Assembly (NCBI RefSeq): GCF_037893015.1
Contig: NC_133660.1
Span: 287,963,078-288,027,077, forward strand
Reading direction: 5' to 3'
Length of the DNA stretch: 64,000 nucleotides
Source of the DNA: Macrotis lagotis
Lineage: Eukaryota > Chordata > Mammalia > Peramelemorphia > Peramelidae
Positions 1 to 11,000 of this stretch are shown here, in pieces; position 1 is the stretch's first letter, and the number at the start of each line of letters is the position of its first letter. The position numbers and the translations under genes were made by a program. The notes under the pieces were generated by a model that was given only the letters and a program-made list of their open reading frames with translations, searched no databases and was not told the origin of the DNA.

Positions 1-3000
1 TTTGGTATACTTGTGTCAAAGGAATCAGAAAAGTGTCTGGCTTTCTTCAGATCACATGCAAGCAAGAAAGATGGGACTTCTCTTTGAACTGATTTCAGAG
101 GAAGAATAAAATTGAGTGGACTTTCTACCTGATATAACATCAAGGTTTGAGGTCTTTTGGATGCATTCCTTTGATTTCAGTAGATCCAGAGAAGACCTAA
201 CTTCTTCTATACCTATAGCTGATGTACCTTCACCAAAGGAGGAAGATGATTGTTTTGATGTGTTTTCTGTGGTAGCAAGGTAAAAGAAGGGACCTTGTAA
301 TGTTTCTGTTGGAAAATTTTTGTTAGAGGACTGAGAAATTTGCATGTTTTTTCACTGAAATAGGTTCAGAATTTGAAGGCTGTTGAGTTTCTTTTTTTGG
401 TAGACTTGTGTCATAGAAATCAGAAAACTATCTAGATTCTTTTGGACCAAATGTAAGCAAGTAAGGATGGGAATTCCTCTGTATCGTTGAATTGATTTCA
501 GAGGAAGGATATTGGATAGATTTGTTAACTGAAATAGCAGCTAGTTTTGAATTGTTTTGAAGGATTCCTTTGATTTCAGTTGACCCAGGGATATAACTTC
601 TCTGCCTGTAGCTGATGAACCTTCATCAATGGAAGAATGTTTTGATTTGCTTTCTTTGGCAGCAAGGCAAATGGAGGGAACTTGTAATATTTCTGTTGGC
701 AAACATATGTCAGAAGAGTGAGAAATTTGTGAGCATTTTCTCACTGAAATAGGTTCAGAAATTGAAGGCTGTTGTGTCTTTTTTTGGTAAACTTGTGTCA
801 TAAAAATCAGAAAACTGTTTGGATTCTTTAGGACCAAATGCAAGCAAGAAAGATGGGACTTCTATATCATTCTTTGAGTTGATTTCAGAGGAAGAAGGAA
901 ACTGGAGGGACATGCTGCCTGATATAATACCAAGGTTTGAGGAATTTTGGATGGATTCCATTGGTTTCAGTGATCCCAGGGAAGACAGAACTTTTTCTTT
1001 GTCTATAGCTGGTGACCCTGCATCAAAGGAGGAAGAAGATTATTTTGATTTGCTTTCTGTTGGTATCTGGGTTAGTGGAGGGAACTTGTAAACTTTCCCT
1101 TGGTAAACTTTTGTCAGAGGAGTGAGAAAATTGTGTACATTTGCTCATTTAAATAGGTATAAGGCTATAAGACCATTGAGAGTTCTCTTTTGGTGTACCC
1201 ATGTCAGAGAAGTCAGAAAACTGACTGGATTCTATTGAATAAAATGGAAGCAATGAAGATTGAATTTCTTCTATGTTGTTCATTGGACTGGAGTTAGAGG
1301 ACAAAGGAAATTGGGTGGACTTGTTAAACTGAAATGGTAACTAGGTTTGAAGAATTTTGGATGGCTTCCATTGATATCAGTGGACCTGGGAAAGACATAA
1401 CTTTTTCCCTGGTTACAGCTGATGAACCTGCATCTAAGGAGGAGGATTGTTTTGATTTGCTTTCTGTGGCAGCAAGATGGATCGAGGGAACTTGAAATGT
1501 CTCTGTTGGTAAGCTTTTGTCTGAGTGAGAAAATTGGGTGTATTTGTTCACCGAAATAGGTTCAGTAATTGAGGGCATTTGCGTGCCTTCATTTAGTATA
1601 TTTGTTTCAGAGAAATCAGAAAACTGCCTTAATTCTACTGGAGAATAGGACGTCTTCTGTATCATTCTTTGAATTGATTTCATAGGAGGAAGTAAATTGA
1701 GTTGACATGCTGCCTGAAATAACATGTAGGTGTGAGAGATTTTGGATGGATTCCTGAAAGTTTGGTGGACCCTGGGTTGGTAAAACTTCTCTGCTTACAG
1801 CCAATGAATCTGCATCAAAGAAATAAGTAGGTTGTTTCAATTTGCTTTCTGTGGCCTCAGAGTTGATTGAGGGAATGTGGAATGATTCTTGGTAAACTTT
1901 TGTCAGAGAAGTGAGACAATTGTATACATTTGGTCCCTGATATAGGTTCACTTTGCATATCATCTTTTAGTAGACTTGTGTCAGATAAATCAAGAAAGCT
2001 GCCTGGATTCTATTGGACAAAATGGAATCAAAGATGTCACTTCTTCTGTTTGATTCTTTGAATTGATTTCAGAGGAAGAAGGATATCAAATTGACATTAT
2101 GCTTGAAATAACAAGTTTTAAAGGATTTTGAATGGATTCCATTGTTTTTAGTGGTCTTGTTGAAGACATAAGTTCTACCATGTCATCAGCTGATGAACTT
2201 GCATTGAAGTGGGAAATAGATTCTGTTGGTTTGGTTTCTGTGGCAGTAAGATGGGTGGAGAGAACTTGAAAAAGTTCTCTTGGTAATCACATGCATTTGC
2301 TCATTGAAACAGGTTCAAAGATAGAAGGCCTTTGTGTAGCTTCTTTTGGGAGACTTGGTTCAGAGAAATCAGGATATGGCCTGGCATCTGTTGGAGGCAA
2401 AAAAGATGGAACTTCTTAGGTGTTATTCAATGAATTGTCATCAGAGGAAGGAAATTGGGTGTACTTGTTAATTGAAATAGCACCTAGGTTTGAGGTATTT
2501 TGGATGGATTCCCTTGTTTTCAGTGGACCCAGGGAAGGTGAATAATTTACATCAAAGGATTAACATATTTGTGTGGATTTGGTTTCTGTAGCTGCATAGT
2601 AAGTGGGGGGGGGACTTGTAAAGTTTCTCTTGGTAAACTTTTGTCAGAGGAGTGAAAAACATGTGTGCATTTGCTCACTGATATAGGTACAAGAATAGAA
2701 GGCCTTTGTGTGTTCTCTTTTAGTTCATTTGTGTCAGAGTAATGAGAAAGCTGCCTAGATTCTGTTGGTACAAAAATGAAAGCAAGAGAGTTGAAACTTC
2801 TGTATTATTCCTTGAAGTGATTTCAGAGGAAGAAGAAAATTGAGTGGACATGCTACTTGACGTAATAGCAAGATTTGAGGACTTTTGGATGGATTTCTTT
2901 GATTTCAGTTGATCCAGGGTAGACATAATTTCTTCCATGCCTACAGCTGATAAACCTTCACCAAAGGAGGAAGATGATTGTTTTGATTTGGTTTCTGTGG

Positions 3001-4990
3001 CAGCAAGGTAAAAGGAGGGAATTTGTAATGTTTTTGTTGGCAAATTTTTGTCAGAAGAGTCAGAAAACTGTGCATTTGCTCACTGAAATAGGTTCTAGAA
3101 TTGAAGGTCATTGTGTTTCCTCCTTTTGTATACTTGTATCAGAGAAATCAGAAAACTGCCTGGATTCTATTGGACAAAATGGAATCAAAGATTGAATTTC
3201 TTCTGTGTCATTCATTGAACTGGTGTTAGAGGACAAAGGAAACTGAGTGATTTTGTTAACTGAAATGGCAGCTGGGTGTGAGGAATTTTGGATGGATTCT
3301 GTTGATTTCAGTAGATGAGGGAAAGACACAACTCCTTCCCTGTCTATAGCTGAAGAACCTTCATCAAAGAAGTAAGTAGATGGTACTGATTTGCTTTTTG
3401 TGACAAGGAGGAAGGAGGGAACTTGTAAAGATTCTTTTTGTAAACTTTTGTCAGAGGAATGAGAAAATTGTGAGCTTTTGCTCACTGAAATAGGTTCAGG
3501 AATTGAAGGTCATTATGTGACATCTGTTGGTAAACTTGGGTCAGAGAAGTCAGGAGGTGACCTTAAGTCTGTTGGACAAAAAGTAGGCAAAAAGATGGAA
3601 CAACTTCTGTGTCATTCAAGATACTGTTATCAGAGGAAGATGCAAATTGGGTGGACTTGTTTTCTGAAAGAACACCAAGGTTCCAAGAATTTTGGATGGA
3701 TTTCCTTGGTTTTAGTGGACCCAGGAAAGACGTAACTTCTTCTAGGCCTACATCTGATGAACTTGCATCAAAGGAGGAAGTAGTTTGTGTTGATTTGCTC
3801 ATTGTGGCAGCATGTTAGGTGGAGGGAACTTGTAAACGTTCTCTTATTAAATTTTTATTAGAGGAGTGAGAAAATTGTTTGAATTTGCTTACTGAAATTG
3901 GTAAAAGCATAGTAGGCCTTTTTGTGTCTTCTTTTATTATAATTGGGTCAAGGAATTCAGGATGTGGCCTGGAGTCTGTTGGACAAAAAGGAAGCAAAAA
4001 AGATGGAACAATTTTTGTGTCATTCAATAAAATGTTATTAGAGGGAAAAAAGGAAATTGGGTAGACTCGTTAACTGAAATAACACCTAGATTTGAGGTAT
4101 TTTTGGATGGATTCCCTTGATTTCAACAGAACTGGGGAAGATATCACTTCTTCCATACATAGATTTAGATCTGCATCAAAGAAAGATGTTGTTTGTGTTG
4201 CTTTGCTTTGTATCATAGGAAGGTTGGAGGGAACTTGTAAAAGTTTCTCTTAGTAAACTCTTATCAGAGGAGTGAGAAAATTGTGTGCATTTGCTCACTG
4301 AAATAAGTACAAGGAGAGAAGGTCCTTGTGTGTCTCTCTTTGGTAAACTTATGTCAATCAGATAAATCAGAAAACTGCCTGAATTCTGTTGGACAAAATG
4401 GAAGTAATAAAGATTGAAACTACTTCTGTGTCATTCACTGAACTGTTAACAGAGGGAGAAGGTAATTGGCTGAACTTGTTAACTGAAATAGCACCTAGGT
4501 TTGAGATATTTTAGATGGATTTCCTTGATTTCAGGAGATCAGGAAACACACTGTTTCTTCCATGCCTCCAGCTGATGAATTTACATCAAAGATGGAACTT
4601 GTTTGTGTTGATTTGGTTTTTGTGACAACAAGGCCAGTGGAAGGAACTTGTAAAGTTTCTCTTGGTAAACTATTGTCAGAGGAGTGACAAACTTCTAGAA
4701 GTTTGCTCACTAAAATAGGTACAAGAAATAGAAGATCCTTTTGTTTCTTCTTTTGGGCTACTTGTGTCAGAGAAATCAGAAAACTGCCTGGATTCTGTTG
4801 GACAAAATGGAAGCAGTAAAGATGAAAATTCTTCTGTGTTATTCATTACATGGTCATCAGAGGAAGAAGGAAATTGGGTGGACTTGTTAACTGAAAGAGG
4901 ACCTAGGTTTGAGGTGTTTTGGATGTATTCCCTTGATTTCAGTGGACCTGGGGAAGACACCACTTCTTCCATGACTCCAGCTGAATGAAC
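1..4990 (-). pseudogene. Relic higher-order array, about 400-bp units, tail-related
   Basis: A landmark resembling 'gtcagagaaatcagaaaac' (plus strand) recurs near 11, 410, 795, 1202, 1608, 1980, 2350, 2728, 3137, 3540, 3948, 4355 and 4766, so spacing is 370-411 bp and about 12-13 units are present. Read on the minus strand in short open pieces, each unit holds four submodules of about 29 codons, recognisable by STQF, SRQFSDFSD, SQFSHSSDKS and SKSKQSSS, plus a shorter piece ESIQNSSNL. The resemblance to SIQFPSIS of the live array indicates common origin. No long open frame survives (longest piece about 130 codons). The array runs off the window start. Confidence 0.72.
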
Positions 4991-4999
4991 TGAAATTGT

Positions 5000-7210
5000 T
5001 CTAGATGCATGGGGTTTCTTCTATACAGTCTCCTGATTTATTTGAGCTGAAGGCAGGCAGAACTTCTATAGTCTTACACTAAAATTATTTCATATAGAGA
5101 GAATTTGGATAACTTTACTTGAAAAAAATCTCTCAACATAAGGAACTGCAGAATTTTGTTTTCTGAAATTAGGCTATATGAAGAATGAACTCCTATGGAA
5201 TCTTTTGATAATAGAATAGAGGGAGAATGATCCTTTTTTAATTTTTGTCCCTGAATTTGATCTGGTCAAAGGTAGACTGTGTTCTTTGATTAAACTTGAA
5301 ACTAACAAAGAAGGAATTTCTGAAGATTTGCTTAATGTAATAGGTCCAGAAGAAGGACCTTCTATGGGTTCCCTCAATAAACTTGAGGAAGGGGTAAAGG
5401 GACTTACTACAAATTCTCTTGCTGGAATAGAATTTGAGAAATAAAGGAATTGTAAAGATTTCCTCTCAGAAATTAGAACTTTTATAGATTCCCTTGATGA
5501 GCTTGAATAGAAAGAGGGACCTTCAGTGATAGTTATTGGTACACTTGGGCCTGAGAAAGAGGGAAAATGCAAAGATTTTTTTCAAGACAATTGGGACTGA
5601 GGGAATGGGAATTTCCATAGATTCCATGAGGGAACTTGACTTGGAAGAGGAAGGGAGAATTTGTATGGTTTTATTTGATTTATTTGGCCCTGAAAAAAGA
5701 GGGAAATTGCACAGATTTGTTCAGGGCAAGTGGACCTGAAGGTGTCACTTCTTCCATAGATTGAATAACTGCACTTAGATGGAAGAGGATTTCCTGAGAC
5801 TTCTGCTGAGGTGACCAGGCCTGAGATAGGAGGAAATTGCACAGAATTGGTCAGTAAATGTGGGCTTGAAGGTGTAGCATCTTCTATAGATTGAGTCATT
5901 AAACTTACAATAGATGGAGGAAGGTTTCTTGAGACTTCTGTTGTGGTAGTCAAGCTTGAGTTAAAAGGAAATTGTATAGATTTAGTCAGTGAAAGTGGGC
6001 TTGGACATGTGGCACCTTTCACAGATTGAGTCTTTGAGCTAATATTGGAGGCAGGTTGATTTCCTGGGACTTCTGTTGAGACAGCAGAGCCTGAGATAGA
6101 AGAATATTGCACAGACTTGGAGAGTGAAAGTGGAACTGAAGATGGGGTATCTTCAGTGCCTTGAATCATTGAACTTATATTGGTTGAAGAAAGATTTCCT
6201 GGAACTTCTGTTGATGTAATTGAGCCTGGGACAGAAAGAAGTTGCACAGATTTGTGCAGTGAAAGTGGTCTTGAAGTTGTGGCAAGTTCAATAGATTCAG
6301 TCAATTGACTTCTATTGGGTGAAGGAGAATTATCTGAGATTTCAGTTAGTGTAGTCAGGACTGAAGAATGTGGAGATTGCATAAATGTGATCAGATCAAG
6401 TACAGCTAAAGTTTTTACAGCTTCAGAAGATTGAGCTGATGAGCTTCCAATGGGTGAATGATGATTTTCTGTGACTTGAGTAGCTGGGGCAGAGGAAAAT
6501 GGAGATTTTCAGATGCAGTCATGTCAGGTGAAGGTGTGACATCTTCTCCGTGGTGAGTTACTCAACTGAATGTTGGTACAGAAGGATTTTCTTTGGTGTA
6601 TTTTCAATTTCAGTGGATTGAGGTATTGGGCAGATGAGAAACTTCTGTGATTTCCTTTGATATGGTGGGGACAGAGGAAGGTGGAGTCAGTTAAGTAAGC
6701 CAAAAGATATGGCATCTTCCCCATACTGAGTCCCTAAACTGGTATTGGATAGAGGTTTTTATGGGATTTTCTTTGGTTTATTTGGGACAGAACTTGGAGA
6801 CTGAATACATGTCACATCAAGTAAGTCAAAAGATAAGGTATCTTCTGGGAATTGAGTCACTAAACTGAAATTAGATGGAAGATTTTCTGTAAATTAGATT
6901 GGCATAATTAGAACAGAATAACGTGAAGATGGCACAGACATGGTTTGGTCAGTTAAGTATATGGGTGAGGCAATATCAGTGGATTCAGGTGATGGACTTA
7001 AAAGAGATGGACAAAGAGTTTCTCTGATATCCTGTGGTGCTGATGAGAATAACATGAAGATGGCACAAACATGGTTCAGTCAGCTAAGTGTATAGGTGAC
7101 ACAATATCAGTGGATTCAGGTGATGGACTTAAAAGAGATGGACGAGGATTATTTGTGATATCCTTTGGTGCAGATGAGACAGAATAACATGAAGATGGCA
7201 CAGACATGGT
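5000..7210 (-). pseudogene. Decayed continuation of the tail repeats beyond the stop
   Basis: This is host-gene sequence, related to the tail but no longer openly readable throughout. At about 5740-6400 four to five copies of a 135-bp (45-codon) unit remain, with LSLHKSVQLLSV, LSLSKSVQYSSIS and LSLTKSIQFPFNS as unit starts; TCTGTTG landmarks lie near 5800, 5934, 6069 and 6204. At about 6900-7210 further 135-bp units related to DQTMSVPSS occur. At about 5170-5740 the units are shorter, about 50-60 bp. It may be 3' untranslated sequence of gene A or dead former coding sequence. Possible AATAAA signals on the minus strand lie at 6777-6782 and 5037-5042; neither is proven. Confidence 0.7.
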
Positions 7211-8094
7211 TCAGTCAGCTAAGTTTAAAGGTGGGTCATTCTCAGGACTTAAAAGGGATGGATGAGGAGTGTCTCTGATATCCTGTGATGTTGATGAGAC
7301 AGAATGATGTAAAGATGGCACAGACATGCGCTGGTCAGTTAAGTATAAAGGTGGGGCTATATCAGGGGATTCAGTCAATGAAATTAAATTGGAAGTAGAG
7401 GGAGCTTCCGTAATATCCTTGGGTTCAGGTGAGACAGAGTGATGTGAAGGTAGCACAGACATGGTCTGGTCAGCTAAGTGTAAATATGGGACAATATCAG
7501 TGGATTGTTTGGTCCGTGAACTTAAATTGGATGGCCGAGGAGTTTCTGGGACTTCTGTTTTTCTGGCTGTGTCTGAGATAGAAGGAAATTGTACAGATTT
7601 GGACAGTACAAGTAGGCCCAAGTCTTCTCTAGATTGATATTCTGAGACTGCTGTTAGTGTGGCCATGTCTGAAATAGAAGGAAATTGTATAGATTTGGAC
7701 AGTGCAAGTTTATTTTCTGGGACTTGTGTTGGTGTTGTCATGCTTGTAATAGAAGGACATTGAACAGCTTTGGTCAATGCAGGACAACCTGAAGTTGTGA
7801 TATGTTCCATAGGTTGACTTTCTGAGACTTCTGTTGGTGTTGTCATGCTTGAGATAGAAGGATACTGTATAGATTTGGTCAGAGAAAGGAGGCCTGAATC
7901 TATGGTTTCTGTGGCTGAGACAGAAGGAAATTGCATAGATTTGGTCAGTGCAAGTAAGTCTGAAAGTCTGGTGTCTTTCATGGATTGACTTTCTGTGACT
8001 TCAGTTGGTAAAGCTGTGCCAGAGATAGAAGGAAACTGCATGGATTTGGTCCTTGAGAGGAGGCCTAAAAGTAGTGTATCTGTGACTTCTGAGC
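7211..8094 (-). repeat. C-terminal divergent repeats of the giant tail
   Basis: This is the last part of the 3,610-codon frame. Units become irregular: copies with TKSIQYPSISS and SKSVQFPSISD are followed by longer units containing DQTMSVLPSHHSVS and DQRMSVPSLHHSVS, spaced about 45 codons. It is a bridge between the regular 29-codon array and the 135-bp units that continue past the stop. Confidence 0.8.
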
Positions 8095-11000
8095 CTGTGG
8101 TTGTAAAGGAGATGGAAGGAAATTGTACTGATTTGGTCAATGCAAAGAGGTCCAAAGGTGTCCCATCTGTGACTTCTGTGGCTGTAGCTGTGCTTGAGAT
8201 CGAGGGAAATTGTATTGATTTGGTCAATGAAAAGAGGTTTGAAGGTGTCCCATCTGGCACTTCTGTGGCTGTAGCTGTGCTTGAGATTGAGGGAAATTGT
8301 ATGGATTTGGTCAATGAAAAGAGGTTTGAAGGTGTCCCATCTGTCACTTCGGTGGCTGTAGCTATGAATGAGACAGAAGGAAACTGCATTGATTTGTTCA
8401 ATGCAAAGAAGTCTGAAGGTGTCCCATCTGTGACTTCTGGGGTTGTAGCCGTGCTTGAGATGGAAGGAAATTGTATCGATCTGGTCAATGCAGAGAGGTC
8501 TGTAGGTATCTCCTCTGTCACTTCTGTGGCTGTAGCTGTGTTTGAGATCGAAGGAAACTGTATCGATTTAGTCAATGCAGAGAGGTCTGTAGGTATCCCT
8601 TCTTTCACTTCTGTGGCTGTAGCTGTGTTTGAGATTGAAGGAAACTGTATCGATTTGGTCAATGCAGAGAGGTCTGTAAGTATCCCCTCTGTCACTTCTG
8701 TGGCTGTAGCTGTGTTTGAGATCGAAGGAAATTGTATTGATTTGGTCAGTGCAGAGAGGTCTGTAGGTATCTCCTCTGTCACTTCTCTGGCTGTAGCTGT
8801 GTTTGAGATGGAAGGAAACTGTATCGATTTAGTCAGTGCAGAGAGGTCTGTAGGTATCCCCTCTGTCACTTCTGTGGCTGTAGCTGTGTTTGAGATTGAA
8901 GGAAATTGTATCGATTTAGTCAATGCAGAGAGGTCCGTAGGTATCCCCACTGTCACTTCTGTGGCTGTAGCTGTGTTTGAGAGCGAAGGAAATTGTATCG
9001 ATTTGGTCAATGCAGAGAGGTCTGTAGGTATCCTCTCTGTCACTTCTGTGGCTGGAGGTATGCTTGAAATGGAAGGAAATTGTATTGATTTGGTCCATGC
9101 AGAGAGGTCTGTAGGTATCCCCTCTGTCACTTCTGTGGCTGTAACTGTGTTTGAGATCGAAGGAAATTGTATCGATTTGGTCAATGCAGAGAGGTCTGTA
9201 GGTATCCCTTCTTTCATTTCTGTGGCTGTAGCTGTGTTTGAGATAGAAGGAAATTGCATCGATTTGGTCAATACAGAGAGGTTTGTAGGTATCCCCTCTG
9301 TCACTTTTGTGGCTGGAGCTATGCTTGAAATAGAAGGAAACTGTATTGATTTGGTCCATGCAGAGAGGTCTGTAGGTATCCCCTCTGTCACTTCTGTGAC
9401 TGTAGCTGTGTTTGAGATAGAAGGAAATTGTATCGATTTGGTCAATGCAGAGAGGTCCGTAAGTATCCTGTCTGTCACTTCTGTGGCTGGAGGTATGCTT
9501 GAAATGGAAGGAAATTGTATTGATTTGGTCCATGCAGAGAGGTCTGTAGGTATCCCCTCTGTCACTTCTGTGACTGTAACTGTGTTTGAGATCGAAGGAA
9601 ATTGTATTGATTTGGTCAATGCAGACAGGTCTGTAGCTGTCTGCTCTGTCACTTCTGTGGCTGTACCTGTGTTTGAGAGTGAAGGAAATTGTATCGATTT
9701 GGTCAGTGCAGAGAGGTCCGTAGGTATCCTGTCTGTCACTTCTGTGGCTGGAGGTATGCTTGAAATGGAAGGAAATTGTATTGATTTGGTCCATGCAGAG
9801 AGGTCTGTAGGTATCCCCTCTGTCACCTCTGTGACTGTAGCTGTGTTTGAGATCGAAGGAAACTGTATCGATTTGGTCAATGCAGAGAGGTCTGTAGGTA
9901 TCCCCTCTGTCACTTCTGTGGCTGGAGCTATGCTTGAAATAGAAGGAAACTGTATTGATTTTGTCCATGCAGAGAGGTCTGTAGGTATCCCCTCTGTCAC
10001 TTCTGTGGCTGGAGGTATGCTTGAAATGGAAGGAAATTGTATTGATTTGGTCCATGCAGAGAGGTCTGTAGGTATCCCCTCTGTCACCTCTGTGACTGTA
10101 GCTGTGTTTGAGATCGAAGGAAACTGTATCGATTTGGTCAATGCAGAGGGGTCTGTAGGTATCCCCTCTGTCACTTCTGTGGCTGGAGGTATGCTTGAAA
10201 TGGAAGGAAATTGAATCGATTTGGTCCATGGAGAGAGGTCTGTAGGTATCCCCCCTGTCACTTCTGTGGCTGTAACTATGCTTGAAATGGAAGGAAATTG
10301 TATCGATTTCGTCCATGCAGAGAGGTCTGTAGGTATCCCCTCTGTCACTTCTGTGACTGCAGCTGTATTTGAGATGGAAGGAAATTGTATAGATTTGGTC
10401 AATGCAGAGAGGTCTGTAGGTATGCCCTCTGTCACTTCTGTGGCTGTAGCTGTGTTTGAGATAGAAGGAAATTGTATCGATTTGGTCAATGCAGAGAGGT
10501 CTGTAGGTGTCCCCTCTGTTACTTCTGTGACTGTAACTGTGTTTGAGATTGAAGGAAATTGGATCAATTTGGTCAATGCAGAGAGGTCTTTAGGTGTCCC
10601 CACTGCCACTTCTGTGGCTGTAGCTGTGTTTGAGATGGAAGGAAATTGTATTGATTTGGTCAATGCAGAGAGGTCTGTAGGTATGCCCTCTGTCACTTCT
10701 GTGGCTGTAGCTGTGTTTGAGATAGAAGGAAATTGTATCGATTTGGTCAATGCAGAGAGTTCTGTAGGTATCCTGTCTGTCACTTCTGTGGCTGTAGCTA
10801 TGCTTGAAATGGAAGGAAACTGTATGGATTTGGTCAATGCAGAGAGGTCTGTAGGTATCCCCTCTGTCACTTCTGTGACTGTAACTGTGTTTGAGATCGA
10901 AGGAAATTGTATCGATTTGGTCAATGCAGACAGGTCTGTAGCTGTCTGCTCGGTCACTTCTGTGGCTGTAGCTGTGTTTGAGAGCGAAGGAAATTGTATT

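Noticed and set aside
5037-6782. AATAAA words on the minus strand as the gene A polyadenylation site
   Set aside because: Several occur in A/T-rich relic repeats; none has supporting context strong enough to call.
8916-10316. 466-codon minus-strand frame rich in HSYSHRSDRGDTYRPL
   Set aside because: Another frame of the same repeat unit; it breaks where the variant units change and has no connection to the upstream exons.
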